Source: Dastarcus helophoroides (Eukaryota > Arthropoda > Insecta > Coleoptera > Bothrideridae). From it: a DNA stretch of 64,000 bases. The first letter of the stretch is position 1, and each line of letters opens with the position of its first letter. Below are positions 25,300-37,309 of the stretch, piece by piece. Below the pieces are notes generated by a model. That model was not told the DNA's origin. It made no database searches and was given only the letters and a program-made list of their open reading frames with translations. The stretch is from assembly GCA_028583605.1 (NCBI GenBank), contig CM053327.1, positions 36,712,126-36,776,125 on the forward strand, in the 5' to 3' direction. The translations under genes and the position numbers were made by a program.

Positions 25300-27060
25300 T
25301 GCCGAATATCTTATCGCCTGCTCGTAATTTTAAGACTGGGACTAGATTGTCAAGAAGATGGTAATCTGTCGATGCCGGAACGGGAAAGCTGAAAAAATCG
25401 ACCAATTTTTTTCAATTTTCCCGTTCCATGCAAGAACAGTGCCAACCGGAATCAATAGAGCGGCTATTCAGCTAAAGTAATAAATAATAATAAACGCACG
25501 CAGGGAAAAAATTGCTTCCCATCTACAGTTGTCTTATTTTTCAGTTAACAGTAATTCCGTAAGTGGTACGTGTTCCAGCTATGTGTAAAATATACGGCTT
25601 CCGATCGCCTCCAATCGACTTCCAACAGACCGCAATTGTTTTATCGGCGATTCTCAGACGCCTTGTGATGAAGCAATATAATTATCGGAACGGGAGCATT
25701 CGCGACTCATTTGAATGCGATGAAGAATGCGAAGAATGCCCCGGTTAATTCGCTTGTTCGCCAACGCGAATCAAAGGAAAATCGAAAGCTGTTTGGCCTT
25801 AGAAGACTCACCCAAATGACCAAAACAACTACTCCAGAGATTATGCGTCTTCAGCATGTGGACGAGCACTTGGAAATGCTCGCCTAATCTCGCCTTCACT
25901 CAAGCTAGATATTCTATGAAATAACTTAAAGATTTCGACTGTCTGCATATGTCCCAGAGCGCAACCAGACAATCTCTGGAATAGCTTTTCTATCTCTGAA
26001 GCAAGTTCCAAATACTTCGCTGTTGCATATAACTGCCCATGCAGATTAAAGACAAAACGATTCAGTTAGAAATCCTTACGCCTACGATGTACCATGTCAT
26101 TACGTTTCAATGGAGATTCGACAATCAATTTCGCGATTTCAAATGTGCATCATCTTCCTGCGAGATTAAAAGCTCTCAAAGTGCCCCTCAAGAGCAAAGT
26201 GTACCACCTCATCAGCCGCCATAAAAGTACAGTTTCCGATTTATCCAGTGAGAATATTCGTGTCTAACGGTAACATTATTGAAAAATAGATTATGCATTC
26301 TGCATGAAGGCCGCAATTGTTGACCTATGAAATCACTTTCAATTATGATTGGAACTGATTTCGTTCCCATTTACCGTTACATTACGAATTTATGGCATGA
26401 GAAGTACACATCAATCAAATTTCTATTTTCGCATCGATGGCAATTTTCTCTTGTCCACCAATGTATGCAAAACGATCGACTCTAATCGCAGACGAGATTA
26501 TTGCGACCTTTTCGATGTTTTTGTCAATCCATGGAAAAATCAAGCGAGAGAAGTGATAGAGCAAACAGACGCTAATGAAATGCCGGCGAAAGGCCAATCA
26601 GACTATTTGCGCATCTTATAAAAACAATGCTCAATATTTGTGATACACGGTGGGAAATTTTCAGGATAAACAAAGTCTGACTTCGAAGGTACGAATCCCC
26701 CTGACTGACTGCAATTTGGCAAGCAGACTTTGGCTGTTTGCTGTCTTCCGAAAATAATATTCGGGCTAGTTATCCGTTCGCGCTTGAAAAGAAAAACAGA
26801 AAACATTCACTGTATACTTTCATTGATTAGTAAACGATGTGTTCCGAAATTGGCTTCCAAAATTACTTAAATGAAGCATGAAAGCCTAATTCAGCTGAGT
26901 GTGACGTAATAATTTTTTTGATGGTGGTAAACCAAATTATCTAAAGAAATGCCACCAAAATGTAATTAGTGGAAGATCGTTTAGAAGTGCAATGACAAAA
27001 AGGCGCTTTTGCTAAAAAAGAATTCAACCTAGAAACAACAAGGCGAACTCCCAGTACGTT
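25300..27060. other. Non-repetitive intron block
   Basis: About 1.8 kb of normal-complexity sequence between arrays F and G. Small open frames are present, but no recognisable domain, splice pair or RNA. Confidence 0.5.
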
Positions 27061-28182
27061 TCGTAGTCTTTGGAAGATTGTCTCCCACAATCCGAGTCTT
27101 TGGAAGATTGTCTCCCACAATCCGAGTCTTTGGAAGACTCTCTCTCTAGACTACATCTTTTAGAAGACCGCCTCTACAATCGAGAGTCTTTGGACTATTG
27201 CCTTCCAAAGTGGCAGTCTTTAGAAGATGTATCTCACAATCGCAGTATTTGGAAGAAATGTTCTTTGGAAGATTGTCTCCCACAATCCGAGTCTTTGGAA
27301 GACTCTCTCTCTAGACTACATCTTTTAGAAGACCGAGTCTACAATCGAGAGTCTTTGGACTATTGCCTTCCAAAGTGACAGTCTTTAGAGGATGTATATC
27401 ACAATCGCAGTATTTGGAAGAAATGTTCTCTGGGCTAAAGTTGTGGGAAATAACAGCCTTTGGGCTATTGCCTTCCAAAGTAGCAATATGTGGAAGATTA
27501 CTTCTGTAATCCATTTTTTGGAAGAATGTCTATCCCAGCTACGGTTTTTGGATGATTGCGTCCAGGGGCAGTTTTGGAAGCCTCCCGCAGTCTTTAGGAG
27601 GCTCCCACGATAGCAGTCTTTGGGAGGCTCCCACGACAGCAATCTTTGGAAGACTCCCACTTTGGAAGACCTTCCTGGACTATTACCTTTTAAAGTCGCA
27701 ATGTTTAGAAAATTGCCTGACAATTATAGTCTTTGTTCCAGTTAAACTGGAATCTGACTAGGTAAATGACACTCTTTAGGCTATTGTTTACCAAAGTAGC
27801 CATATTTGGAAAAATACCTGCTCACAATGACAATATTCGCAATACTATCTATCCAATACTGTTTTTGAAGGATTTCCATTCCAGATGGCAGTTTTTGGAG
27901 GATTGCTATACAAATTCGCAGTCTCTAGAAGATTATGTCCCACAATAGCAGTCTTTGGAAGATAATCTTTCACAATAGCAGTCTTTGGAAGACTTTCCCT
28001 CTAAACCACAGCTTTTTGGAAGACTTTCTTTCTAAACTACAGCTTTTAGAAGACTTCCTCTGTAAACAACGGTCCTTGAAATATAACCTTCCACGGTGGT
28101 AAGGTCTTAAGAACATTGTCTCCCACAATCGCAGTCCTTGGACGACATTCTCCCTAGACTAAAATTTAATCTCTATAAATGA

Positions 28183-29570
28183 CACTCCTATTGCCTTCCA
28201 AAGTAAGTGGTTGTCTTTCGCAATAGCAGTCTTCTGAGGAGTGTCTATCGAAGTGACCGTTTTTGGGAGGTTCCTACTCTAAATGAATATTTTTGCAAAA
28301 CTGCGTTCCAAAGTCTTTGAAAGATTGTCTCCCACAATAGCAGTGTTTGCAAGGTTTATAAGCTACTGCTTTTGGAAGACAGTCCTTGAAATTAAAATAT
28401 CTGGACTATAACCTTTCGAAATCGCAGTCTTTGCAAGATTGTTTCCCAAAGTTGCAATCTTTGCAAGACTGTTTTCCAAAGTTGTAGTCTTTGGAAGACA
28501 CTCTCTTTAGGCCAAGGATCTGTAAATGACAGTCTTTGGGCTACTGCTTTTCAAAGTAACCGTATTTCAAAGTGATAGCCTTAAGAAGACTGGCTACCAA
28601 AAGTGAGGATCTTTGTAAGACTAACTCCTGCTACGTAAATGACACTCCTATTGCCTTCCAAAGTAAATGAAAGATTGCCTTTCGCAATAGCAATCTTCGA
28701 AAGACTGTCTATCGAAGTGACCTGTTTTTGGGAGGTTCCTACTCTAAATGAATATTTTTGCACCATTGCGTTCCAAAGTCTTTGAAAGATTGTCTCCCAC
28801 AATAGCAGTGTTTGGAAGGTTTATAAGCTACTGCTTTTGGAAGACAGTCCTTGAAATTAAAATATCTGGACTATAACCTTTCGAAATCGCAGTCTTTGCA
28901 AGATTGTTTCCCAAAGTTGCAATCTTTGCAAGAGTGTTTTCCAAAGTTGTAGTCTTTGGAAGACACTCTCTTTAGGCCAAGGTTCTGTAAATGACAGTCT
29001 TTGGGCTACTGCTTTTCAAAGTAACCGTATTTCAAAGTGACAGCCTTAAGAAGACTGGCTACCAAAAGTGAGGATCTTTGTAAGACTAACTCCTGCTACG
29101 TAAATGACACTCCTATTGCCTTCCAAAGTAAATGGAAGATTGCCTTTCGCAATAGCAATCTTCGAAAGACTGTCTATCGAAGTGACCGTTTTTGGGAGGT
29201 TCCTACTCTAAATGAATATTTTTGCACCATTGCGTTCCAAAGTCTTTGAAAGATTGTCTCCCACAATAGCAGTGTTTGGAAGGTTTATAAGCTACAGCTT
29301 TTGGAAGACAGTCCTTGAAATTAAAATATCTGGACTATATATAACCTTTTGAAATCACAGTCTTTGCAAGATTGTTTCCCAAAGTTGCAATCTTTGCAAG
29401 ACTGTTTTCCAAAGTTGTAGTCTTTGGAAGACACTTTCTTTAGGCCAAGGTTCTGTAAATGACAGTCTTTGGGCTACTGCTTTTCAAATTAACCGTATTT
29501 CAAAGTGACAGCCTTAAGAAGACTAGCTACCAAAAGTGAGGATCTTTGTAACACTAACACCTAAAGTATC
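28183..29570 (+). repeat. Higher-order repeat of about 463 bp inside array G (three copies)
   Basis: CTCCTATTGCCTTCCAAAGT begins near 28183, 28648 and 29109, and a diverged copy begins near 30335. Between these points the sequence is almost unchanged from copy to copy, including GGATCTTTGTAAGACTAACT and TTGGGAGGTTCCTACTCTAA. The high identity marks a recent expansion inside an older array. Confidence 0.88.
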
Positions 29571-29872
29571 AGCGTTTGGTATATTCCTTTCCAGTGGACC
29601 AGTCCTTGAATGATAATCTTCCAAACCAGCAGCGGTCTGGAAGGCTGGTATCTGATGGAAGACTGCAACATCTCAAACTTTGAAAGATTATCTCGCAAAA
29701 TAAGAATATTTCGAAGATTACCTTCGAAGTGGCAGTTTTTGAAATAGAACCAGCGGCAATCTTTTGGATGTGGCCTCCAAGATCGAAACCTTTGAAAGAT
29801 AGCCTTAAACTAAATGGCAACAGTACCACAGCAGTTAATGAGAAACCATAAGCGCTCGAAATGAACTGACGC

Positions 29873-30096
29873 GCGGCTTCCGTAAAATCAGCATTGGTGG
29901 TTTTACAACCGTTCTCGAAAATAAATCATATCTCACTTTTGACACCAGAGGAGATCTGGCTGAATATCTCTAATGATGATGATGATGTATTGCCAACAGT
30001 AACGTCAATATGCCGACGTGATGTTAATTTATGTTATTTTTCAACTCTTGGTCGTAATCCTAATGTGTTGGTGCTTTTCAAGCTGGTAACAAGCCA
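29873..30096 (+). repeat. Duplicated 220-bp segment, copy 2, inside array G
   Basis: Nearly identical to 20137-20354. On its right side the copy passes directly into an array G unit (CAATCTTTGGAAGATTATGT). It has no terminal repeats and no obvious target-site duplication. Confidence 0.85.
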
Positions 30097-31300
30097 ATCT
30101 TTGGAAGATTATGTCCCACAATAGCAATCTTTGGAAGATAATTTTTCACAGTAGCAGTCTTTGGAAGACTTTCTCTCTATACCACAGTTTTTAAAAGACT
30201 TCCTCTGTAAACGACAGTCTTTGGACTATAACCTTCCAAAGTCACAGTTTTGAAAAGATTGTCTCCCACAATCGCAGTCCTTGGACGACGTTCTCGTTAG
30301 GCTAAAGTTTAATCTTTGCCACATAAATGACACTCCAAGGGCTGTTGCCTTCTAAAGTAAGTGGAAGATTGCCTTTCACAATAGCAGTCTTCGGAAAACT
30401 GTCTATCAAAGTTACCATTTTTGGGAGATTCCTACTATAAATGACTGTTTTCGCACAATTGCGTGCCAAAGTCTTTGAAAGATTGTCTCCGACAATAGCA
30501 GTGTTTGGATGATTTTTTCTCTAAGCTACAGCTTTTGGAAGACAGTCCCTGAAATTAAAGTCTCTGGACTATTACCTTTCAAAATTGTAGTCTTTGCAAG
30601 ATTGTTTTCCAAAGTTGCAGTCTTTGCAAGACTGTTTTCCAAAGTTGTAGTCTTTGGAAGACATTCTCTTTAGGCCAAAGTTTTACGTCTTGGTTCTGTA
30701 AATGACAGTCTTTGGGCTATTGGTTTTCAAAGTAACCGCATTTCTAAGTGATAGCTTTAAGAAAATTGACTACCAAAAGTAAGGATCTTTATAAGACTAA
30801 CACCCACTGTAAGACTAACAACCAAAGTATCAGCGTTTGGAAGATGCTTTTCCAGTGGAGCAGTCCTTGAATGATAATCTTCGAAACCAGCAGCGGTCTG
30901 AAAGACTGGTATCTGGTGGAAGACTGCAACATCTCAAACTATGAAAGATTATCTCGCAAAATAAAAATATTTGGAAGATTACCTTCCAAGGTGACAGTTT
31001 TTGAAATAGAACCAGTGACAATCTTCCAAACAAGCAGCGGTCTGGGAGGCTAATATATGGTGGAAGACTGCAACATCTCAAACTTTGAAAGATTATCTCG
31101 CAAAATAAGAATTTTTGTAAGATTACCTTTCAAGGTGACCGTTTTTGAAAAAGAACCAGTGACAATCATTTGATGTTGCCTGTAAGATCGAAACCTTTGA
31201 CAGATAGCCTCAAAATAGCAACAGTATTTGGAAAATTGCTTTTCCAAATTACAGACTAAGAGAAAGTTCCTTCTACAGTAGCTCAGCAGAAGACAAACCA

Positions 31301-32330
31301 CCAGCGCTCGAAATGAATTGTCATAAACGTACAGTTCACGTAACAAACGCGTTTGCAATAAAATAATGAAACCTAAAAATAACCAAGACGAAAATAAAGA
31401 ACAAAAATAGAGAAACATTTCGCTCTTCGTCAGTCCACGCATAGTGAATTTGAGAAGGCAAAATATCAATTTACAATCACTCGCTTTGTGATTTCTCTAA
31501 ATAACATAAAAGACCGAAGACAGAAACTTTAAAAAATTGCGTAAAGAGCGATAACGATTCCGAGGTCTGTTAATGGCGCAATTTTTGGAAACAATTTGCA
31601 ATAAAAACTTTTCCTATTTCGAGTTGTCAGGAAGTTCGCCGCCATCGCGACATTTAGCGATATAAACTTATTAGTTGAAAATTGGTTATTCATAGGGCAT
31701 ATCAAGGAGTTGCGGAGTTTGATTGTTAGACAATTCGATTCGGGGAGGCTGCAAATTTCTCCTTATATGTCAGTCTGCCGCTGCTGCTATTGCTGCGACT
31801 GCGGATGCCAAGTAATAACTTGGAATGAGCGCAATATCCAGCGCGGAAACAATTCGTCGAATTAAGTCCAAAACCCAATCAGACGTCCCTTCAAACAAAT
31901 ACTTGAGAATACGCGCGATGGATGTTGCATCCTGTCCGCAATTTGGATTTCACGCCTAGTGAATCACAAAGGAGCGACGGTTTGCGATTAGATTTAGCTG
32001 AAAAAGTTATTAAGACACCTGCGCCGTTTTTGTGCGGCGACAAATGAAGAAAAATCGGGCTTAATGCGACCGGTGCAGACGCCTCAATCCACCCGAGATA
32101 ACCGAGCGATTTAAATCGTCGGGTAATCACGCAGTAATGAAAATTCGTGTCGCGTAAGACAGAGGTTTTGTAATCAAGTGGAGAAAATGTAACCATAACT
32201 TTCAGATGACCCAAAGATGTCTCTATAAATTGAAATTGGAGGCTGGTAGACAAAGTTGAGCTCAACTGCGAGAATAAATGTCAGTGATACTATAATATCT
32301 AGAATTTTTGAATCAGCGATTAATTTAAGC
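31301..32330. other. Non-repetitive spacer between arrays G and H
   Basis: About 1 kb of normal-complexity, slightly GC-richer sequence. A 124-codon frame on the minus strand (31891-32265) has no recognisable features and I treat it as chance. Confidence 0.5.
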
Positions 32331-32791
32331 GAAGAAAATATAAAGTATGAGGTGCTTTTCCTTCATATCTGAAAAAATATGATCAGGTTTATATTTGAAG
32401 GAAACTATAGCTTCATTCATGTCTGAAGAAAGAAGTCACTTCCATGACTTCTAAAATAATGGGTCTATTTCAATTTGCTAAAAATTGTTTGAAGGGAGCT
32501 GTTGCTTCATTCATATTAGAGGAAATATATCACTTCGATCAATTACATTAATAGGCAAATCCATCTTCATTCATATTCCAAAAAAAATATTTCTTCATTT
32601 GTCTATAAAGGAAGGCAGATCATCTTTAGTATTAAAAGAAAATTGTATCTTCATTCACACCTGAAGACAGTCACTTTCATCATATTGAAGAAAATACCAC
32701 TTCATTGTCGAAACAAAATGTTCTTTCATTCGTATTTGAAGAAAGATGTTTCCTCCTTAATATTGGAAGAAAAATGTGTCTTTTTTCAGAC

Positions 32792-32930
32792 ATGAAAGAA
32801 GATGTCACTTTCATGTTCAAAGAAAGATGTCACATTCATGTTCGAAGAAAGATGTCACTTTCATGTTCGAAGAAAGATGTCACTTTCATGTTCGAAGAAA
32901 GATGTCACTTTCATGTTTGAAGAAAGTCGT
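32792..32930 (+). repeat. 25-bp minisatellite in array H
   Basis: About five nearly identical tandem copies of GAAGAAAGATGTCACTTTCATGTTC (described here as GAAGAAAGATG plus TCACTTTCATGTTC), flanked by more diverged relatives. Confidence 0.9.
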
Positions 32931-33039
32931 CACCTTCATCACTTTTGGCGAAAAATGTAACTTCATTTAAATTTGTCGAAAAATCAACATGTATCTTCAT
33001 ACAACATGTCACTTGCCACTGAATGAAGATTGATCTTCT

Positions 33040-35300
33040 TTCATATTTGAATAATCATGTCACTTTCATCATATTTGAAGTAAGATGTGCTTTCATTCGT
33101 ATCTATCTTCCTTCGTATGAAGAAAAGTTGATGTCAATTCCTATTTGAAGATTGATCTTCCTTCAACTATCTTCCAATAGGAATGGAAATGAATTGAGAT
33201 ACTTAAAGAAAGTTTATTCTTTCCTTCATATATGAAGAAATTTGTCGTTTGCATCACATTTCAGGGACAACAATGCTTCATCCATATTTAAAGGGAAAAA
33301 AATGCGAATGTAGATAGACTCATGCGTGTCTGAATGTGACATACGAAGAGATTTCTTCATTCATATTTGAAGAAAGTTCTCCTAAATATATTGGAAGAAA
33401 AATCTATACTTTCATTGATATTTGCAACAAAATCTATTCTAGTCGAAGGAAAATATCGTTTGATTTGATGCACAATTTTCCTTGATATTTGAAGGAACAT
33501 TTCTTCATTTATATTCTTCTTCTTTATTAATATTTGAGAGATATTCATATTTAAAGGAATATGGTTCTCTTATAAATCTTTGATGATGCAACATATCTTT
33601 CTACAACATGGCACTTGACACTAAAGGAGGATAAGTCTTCTTTTATACTTGAAGAATGTCACTTCCGTCATATTTGAAGTAAGATGTCCTTTTATTCGTA
33701 TCTGAATCATCTTCCTTCGTATGAAAAAAAAAATTATCTCCATTCCAATTTGAAGATCGATCTTGCTTCAACTATCTTCAAATAGGAATGGAGATAAATT
33801 GGGATGCCTAAACAAAGTTGGTGCTTCCTTCATGTATGAAGAAATTTATCGTTTGCTTCACATTTCAGGTTCAACAATGCTTCATCCATTATTTAAAGGA
33901 AAAAAATACGAATGTAGATACACTTATTCGTGTCTGAATGTGACCTACGAAGACATTTCTTCATTCATATTTAAAGAAAGTTCTCCCAAATATATTGGAA
34001 GAAAAATGTATACTTTCATTGATATTTGAAAAAAAATCTATTCTAGTCGAAGGAAAATATCGCTTGATTTGATGCACAATTTTCCTTGATATTTGAAGGA
34101 ACATTTCTTCATTTATATTCTTCTTCTTTATTAATATTTGAGAGATATTCATATTTAAAGGAATATGGTTCTGTTATAAATCTTTGATGATGCAACATAT
34201 CTTTCTACAACATGGCACTTGACACTAAAGGAAGATAAGTCTTTTTTTATATTTTAAGAATGTCACTTCCGTCATATTTGAAGTAAGATGTCCTTTTATT
34301 CGTATCTGAATCATCTTCCTTCGTATGAAAAAAAAATTATCTCCATTCCAATTTGAAGATCGATCTTGCTTCAACTATCTTCAAATAGGAATGGAGATAA
34401 ATTGGGATGCTTAAACAAAGTTGGTTCTTCCTTCATGTATGAAGAAATTTATCGTTTGCTTCACATTTCAGGTTCAACAATGCTTCATCCATTATTTAAA
34501 GGAAAAAAATACGAATGTAGATACACTTATTCGTGTCTGAATGTGACCTACGAAGATATTTCTTTATTCATATTTGAAGAAAATTCTTTTAAATATATTA
34601 GAAGAAAAATGCTTATTTTCATTAACATTTGCAAAAAAATTCTATTCTAGTCGAAGGAAAATGTCGTTTGATTTAATGCACGATATTCCTTGATGTCGGA
34701 AGAAAATTTCTTCATTCATATTCTTCTTCTTTATTAATATTTGAGAGATATTCTTATTTAAAGGAACATGGTTCTGTTATAAATCTTTGATGATGCAACA
34801 TATATCTTCATACAATATGTCACTTGACACTAAAGGAAGATAGATCTTCTTTCATATTTGAAGAATAATGTAACTTCCATCATATTTAAAATAAGATGTC
34901 CTTTGATTCGTATTTGAATCATCTTCCTTCGTATGAAAAAAAATATATCTCAATTCCTATTTGAAGATCGATCTTGCCTCAACTATCTTCAAATAAGAAT
35001 GGAGATAAATTGAGATGCTTAAACAAAGCTGGTTCTTCCTTCATATATGAAGAAATTTGTCGTTTGCTTCATATTTCAGGTTCAACAATGCTTCATCCAC
35101 ATTTAAAGGAAAAAAAATACGAATGTAGATACACTCATTCCTGTCTGAATGTGACCTACGAAGATATTTCTTCATTCATATTTGAAGAATGTTTCTTGAA
35201 ATATATTAGGAAAAAAATATATATAAAATGCATCTTCATTGATATTTGCAGAAAAATGCCATTTCTCTCACATCTGAAGAAAAGTAAATCAATCCATATT
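33040..35300 (+). repeat. 605-bp higher-order repeat in array H (about 3.7 copies)
   Basis: The marker CAATAGGAATGG or a close variant falls at 33176, 33781, 34384 and 34992, spacings of 605, 603 and 608 bp. Copies 2 and 3 are the most alike, with long identical stretches. Each copy contains the same inverted repeat just before the marker (arms at about 33137, 33742, 34345 and 34953) and repeats open frames of about 90 codons that begin MLQLSSNRNGDK. Those frames simply follow the repeat. Confidence 0.92.
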
Positions 35301-35409
35301 TGAAGAGAAATGAATTTTGATTCGTATTTGAAGTAAGACACAATTTACTTCATATTTAAAACCAAATACTTATTCATTCACAATGTAGCGAGTAATGAGT
35401 CATAACTTT

Positions 35410-36010
35410 CTAAATACTTAAAAAAAGTTTTATTCGTATTGACGTTAAGAGTGTCTTCGTTTATATTTACTTAAGAGAGGATGTATCTTCATTCACATTT
35501 CAACAAAGTTTTTTTTTTCATATGAGAAGGAAATTGCCTCATCATTCATATTTATAAAAAGATGTTCCTTTTTCATATTTCAAGGAAGTGTCTCTTCGTA
35601 CCTTAATAAAGTAGATCTTGATTCATATTCGTAAGCAGACGTTTCTTCATTCATATTTGAAGAAAGATAATCCGACTCAATTTCAAGATATCTTAAAGAG
35701 TTATGGAAACCAAACTCTGTATTTAGATACTTAAAGAAAGTTTTATTCATTTTGACGCTAAGAGTGCCTTCGTTTACATTTACTTAAGAAAGGATGTATC
35801 TTCATTCACATTTCAACAAAGTTTCTTTCTTCATATGAGGAGGAAATTGCCTCATCATTCATATTTATAAAAAGATATTCCTTTTTCATATTTTAAGGAA
35901 GTGTCTCTTCACTCGCACTTTAATAAAGTAGATCTTGATTCATGTTCGAAAGCCGACGTATCTTCATTCATATTTGAAGAAAGATAATCCGACTCAATTT
36001 CAGAGTTCTA
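35410..36010 (+). repeat. Tandem duplication of about 300 bp at the end of array H
   Basis: Two copies (about 35410-35710 and 35720-36010) share AGTTTTATTC, TGACG, TAAGAGTG, AGGATGTATCTTCATTCACA and AGATAATCCGACTCAATTTC in the same order with few differences. Confidence 0.88.
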
Positions 36011-36423
36011 GAAACCAAACTCAGTATTTAGATCCCACAACTTATTTTCTTATCTGATTTTAACGTAGTATGGTTAAAAAATGAATGATTACATCATTAA
36101 TAAATGATTAAGTCGTGTACTTGAAGAAAACATGACACCACACTCATTTATCTGGTTTAGAAGATTGCACTCAAGGGATTTTGCGCTTGAGATCATTCGA
36201 CTCGGGCACCTATCAATGCGTGCTGGTTATCAAGTCTTACCTCCGTTTAAAACCAGTGATAGACGCAATCAATCCAATTGTGCCATTGATGTAATGATAC
36301 ATCAAAGTGAGATGCCCACATCGAAACGACCACATCCGCGGATAATTTATAATCGGCGCTGCGTGGGAACGCCGTATATGTGCGAATGTGTAATGCGAAT
36401 TCGATTTTCTTTCTTTCTTTCAG

Positions 36424-36625
36424 GTGCCCTGACGAAGTCTCAATTCCCCGTCTTCACAATATACGCACAGAAGAGCTGCCTGGGGGTTAAACCCTGCGAA
36501 AGAGCCTGGTGCATAGATCGCGTGCAAAACTACAGATTGGCCGGATACGCCAGGAGTCAGCAAGTGGTCGCATCTCGTCAGGAATGTTTAGAGCTGTGCC
36601 TTGGGGAGACCGACTTTACATGCAG
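36424..36625 (+). CDS. Internal exon of the same PAN/Apple-domain protein (exon n+1)
   Basis: This 202-nt exon follows a classic pyrimidine tract and acceptor (TTTCTTTCTTTCAG, ending at 36423) and ends at the donor AG|GTAAGA (36626). The incoming phase is 1, which matches the exon at 7559-7720 exactly; the outgoing phase is 2. It encodes 66 full codons. An initial stretch (ALTKSQFPVFTIYAQKSC) completes one PAN module with a terminal cysteine at residue 18. A second PAN module then starts (CERAWCIDRVQNYRLAGY), with cysteines at 24, 29, 54, 58 and 66 and the typical ECLELC motif. The exon ends in TGC-AG, so the next codon is Arg or Ser, as expected after the C of this module. Tandem PAN modules of this form are known from insect PAN-ZP cuticle proteins (NompA, Nyobe, Neyo, Morpheyus) and nematode NOAH proteins. 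No ZP domain, signal peptide or transmembrane segment lies in this window, so the specific family member is not assigned. Confidence 0.88.
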
Positions 36626-37309
36626 GTAAGATGATGCAAATTTAAATTGAATCCGCTCGGAGAATCTTTCTCTTGCATAATGGACTGCTCGCTGCATAAC
36701 GAATCTCTACATAAGTAACACGAGCTTAACACAACTTGAGACGAGTCTTTGCTTTAATATTCCTGATAACGTTGAAATGAATCAGATAATTAAAAAATAT
36801 TAACCTTTACTCTATCTTGGTTACTTCATCTGATCCCAACTTATTGCTCTGATAATCATAATAGGTCAATTAATCGGTGGAAGAATTCTGTTAAATTCGT
36901 ACGGTACAATTTACTTTTCTTAAGTCGCAAACAGAAAGCTTTGCTCCGATAATGAAAGCAAGAGAATGACAAGATCCATCATTTCTCGTGAATTCTTTGT
37001 GAGGAGTCGAAGAAGTGTGAATTCTTCCTGTAGATAAAGTATTATTCGCTTTAGAAGCTAATGCAAAGTTAACAAACACAATAAATCGTTGAAGCTTTCG
37101 TCGGAGGGTTAATCCGTTACTAGCTCTTTCATTGCAGAAGAGAAACCATAATTACATTCGAATAGAACGAATGTAACAATGGATGAATAAGCCATTTTAC
37201 CAAATTAAAAACCAGCAGCAAAACCAGTCGTGATCTAGTTGATATGTTAACCTACGTCCAAAAAGAGATTAATTTTTTATTGATACCCAAGTCGAAAGGT
37301 CTTCTAAAT

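Larger units (their letters stand above)
27063..31300. repeat. Array G: AGTCTTTGGAAGA minisatellite with higher-order structure
   Basis: Short units of about 30-50 bp are built on AGTCTTTGGAAGATTGTCTC with CCACAATAGC or CTTCCAAAGT between them. TTTGGAAG and its complement CTTCCAAA alternate on the same strand, so neighbouring units can pair with each other. A tandem duplication of about 168 bp occupies roughly 27093-27430. The array is interrupted at 29873-30096 by a segment also found at 20137. A similar tail (CAGCAGTTAATGAGAAACC and AGCGCTCGAAATGAACTG near 29830-29870; related sequence near 31277-31320) ends both halves, which suggests the array itself was partly duplicated. Confidence 0.9.
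32335..36020. repeat. Array H: TTCATATTTGAAGAAAG array
   Basis: Short units built on CTTCATTCATATTTGAAGAA, separated by 15-40 bp of variable sequence. TTCATATTTGAA is close to a perfect dyad and shares TTCATATTTG with the array C/D box. The array has three internal organisations: a 25-bp tract near 32800-32930, 605-bp higher-order units at 33040-35300, and a 300-bp tandem duplication at 35410-36010. Confidence 0.9.
7721..36423 (+). other. 28.7-kb intron between the two PAN exons
   Basis: The donor GTAAGT and the acceptor with its long pyrimidine tract are both strong, and both exons agree on phase 1. No sequence inside shows both an open frame and paired splice sites that would add a PAN-like exon. 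The intron is a mosaic of arrays C, D, E, F, G and H separated by 1-3 kb of non-repetitive sequence. Its size therefore comes mainly from local tandem amplification rather than from large transposon insertions. Confidence 0.8.

Noticed and set aside
31891..32265. 124-codon minus-strand frame
   Set aside because: Lies in GC-richer unique intron sequence but shows no domain, signal peptide or splice context.
33763..35303. Three similar frames beginning MLQLSSNRNGDK or MPQLSSNKNGDK as a small gene family
   Set aside because: They are the same position of the 605-bp higher-order repeat. Similarity reflects DNA repeat copying, and the frames end at different points.
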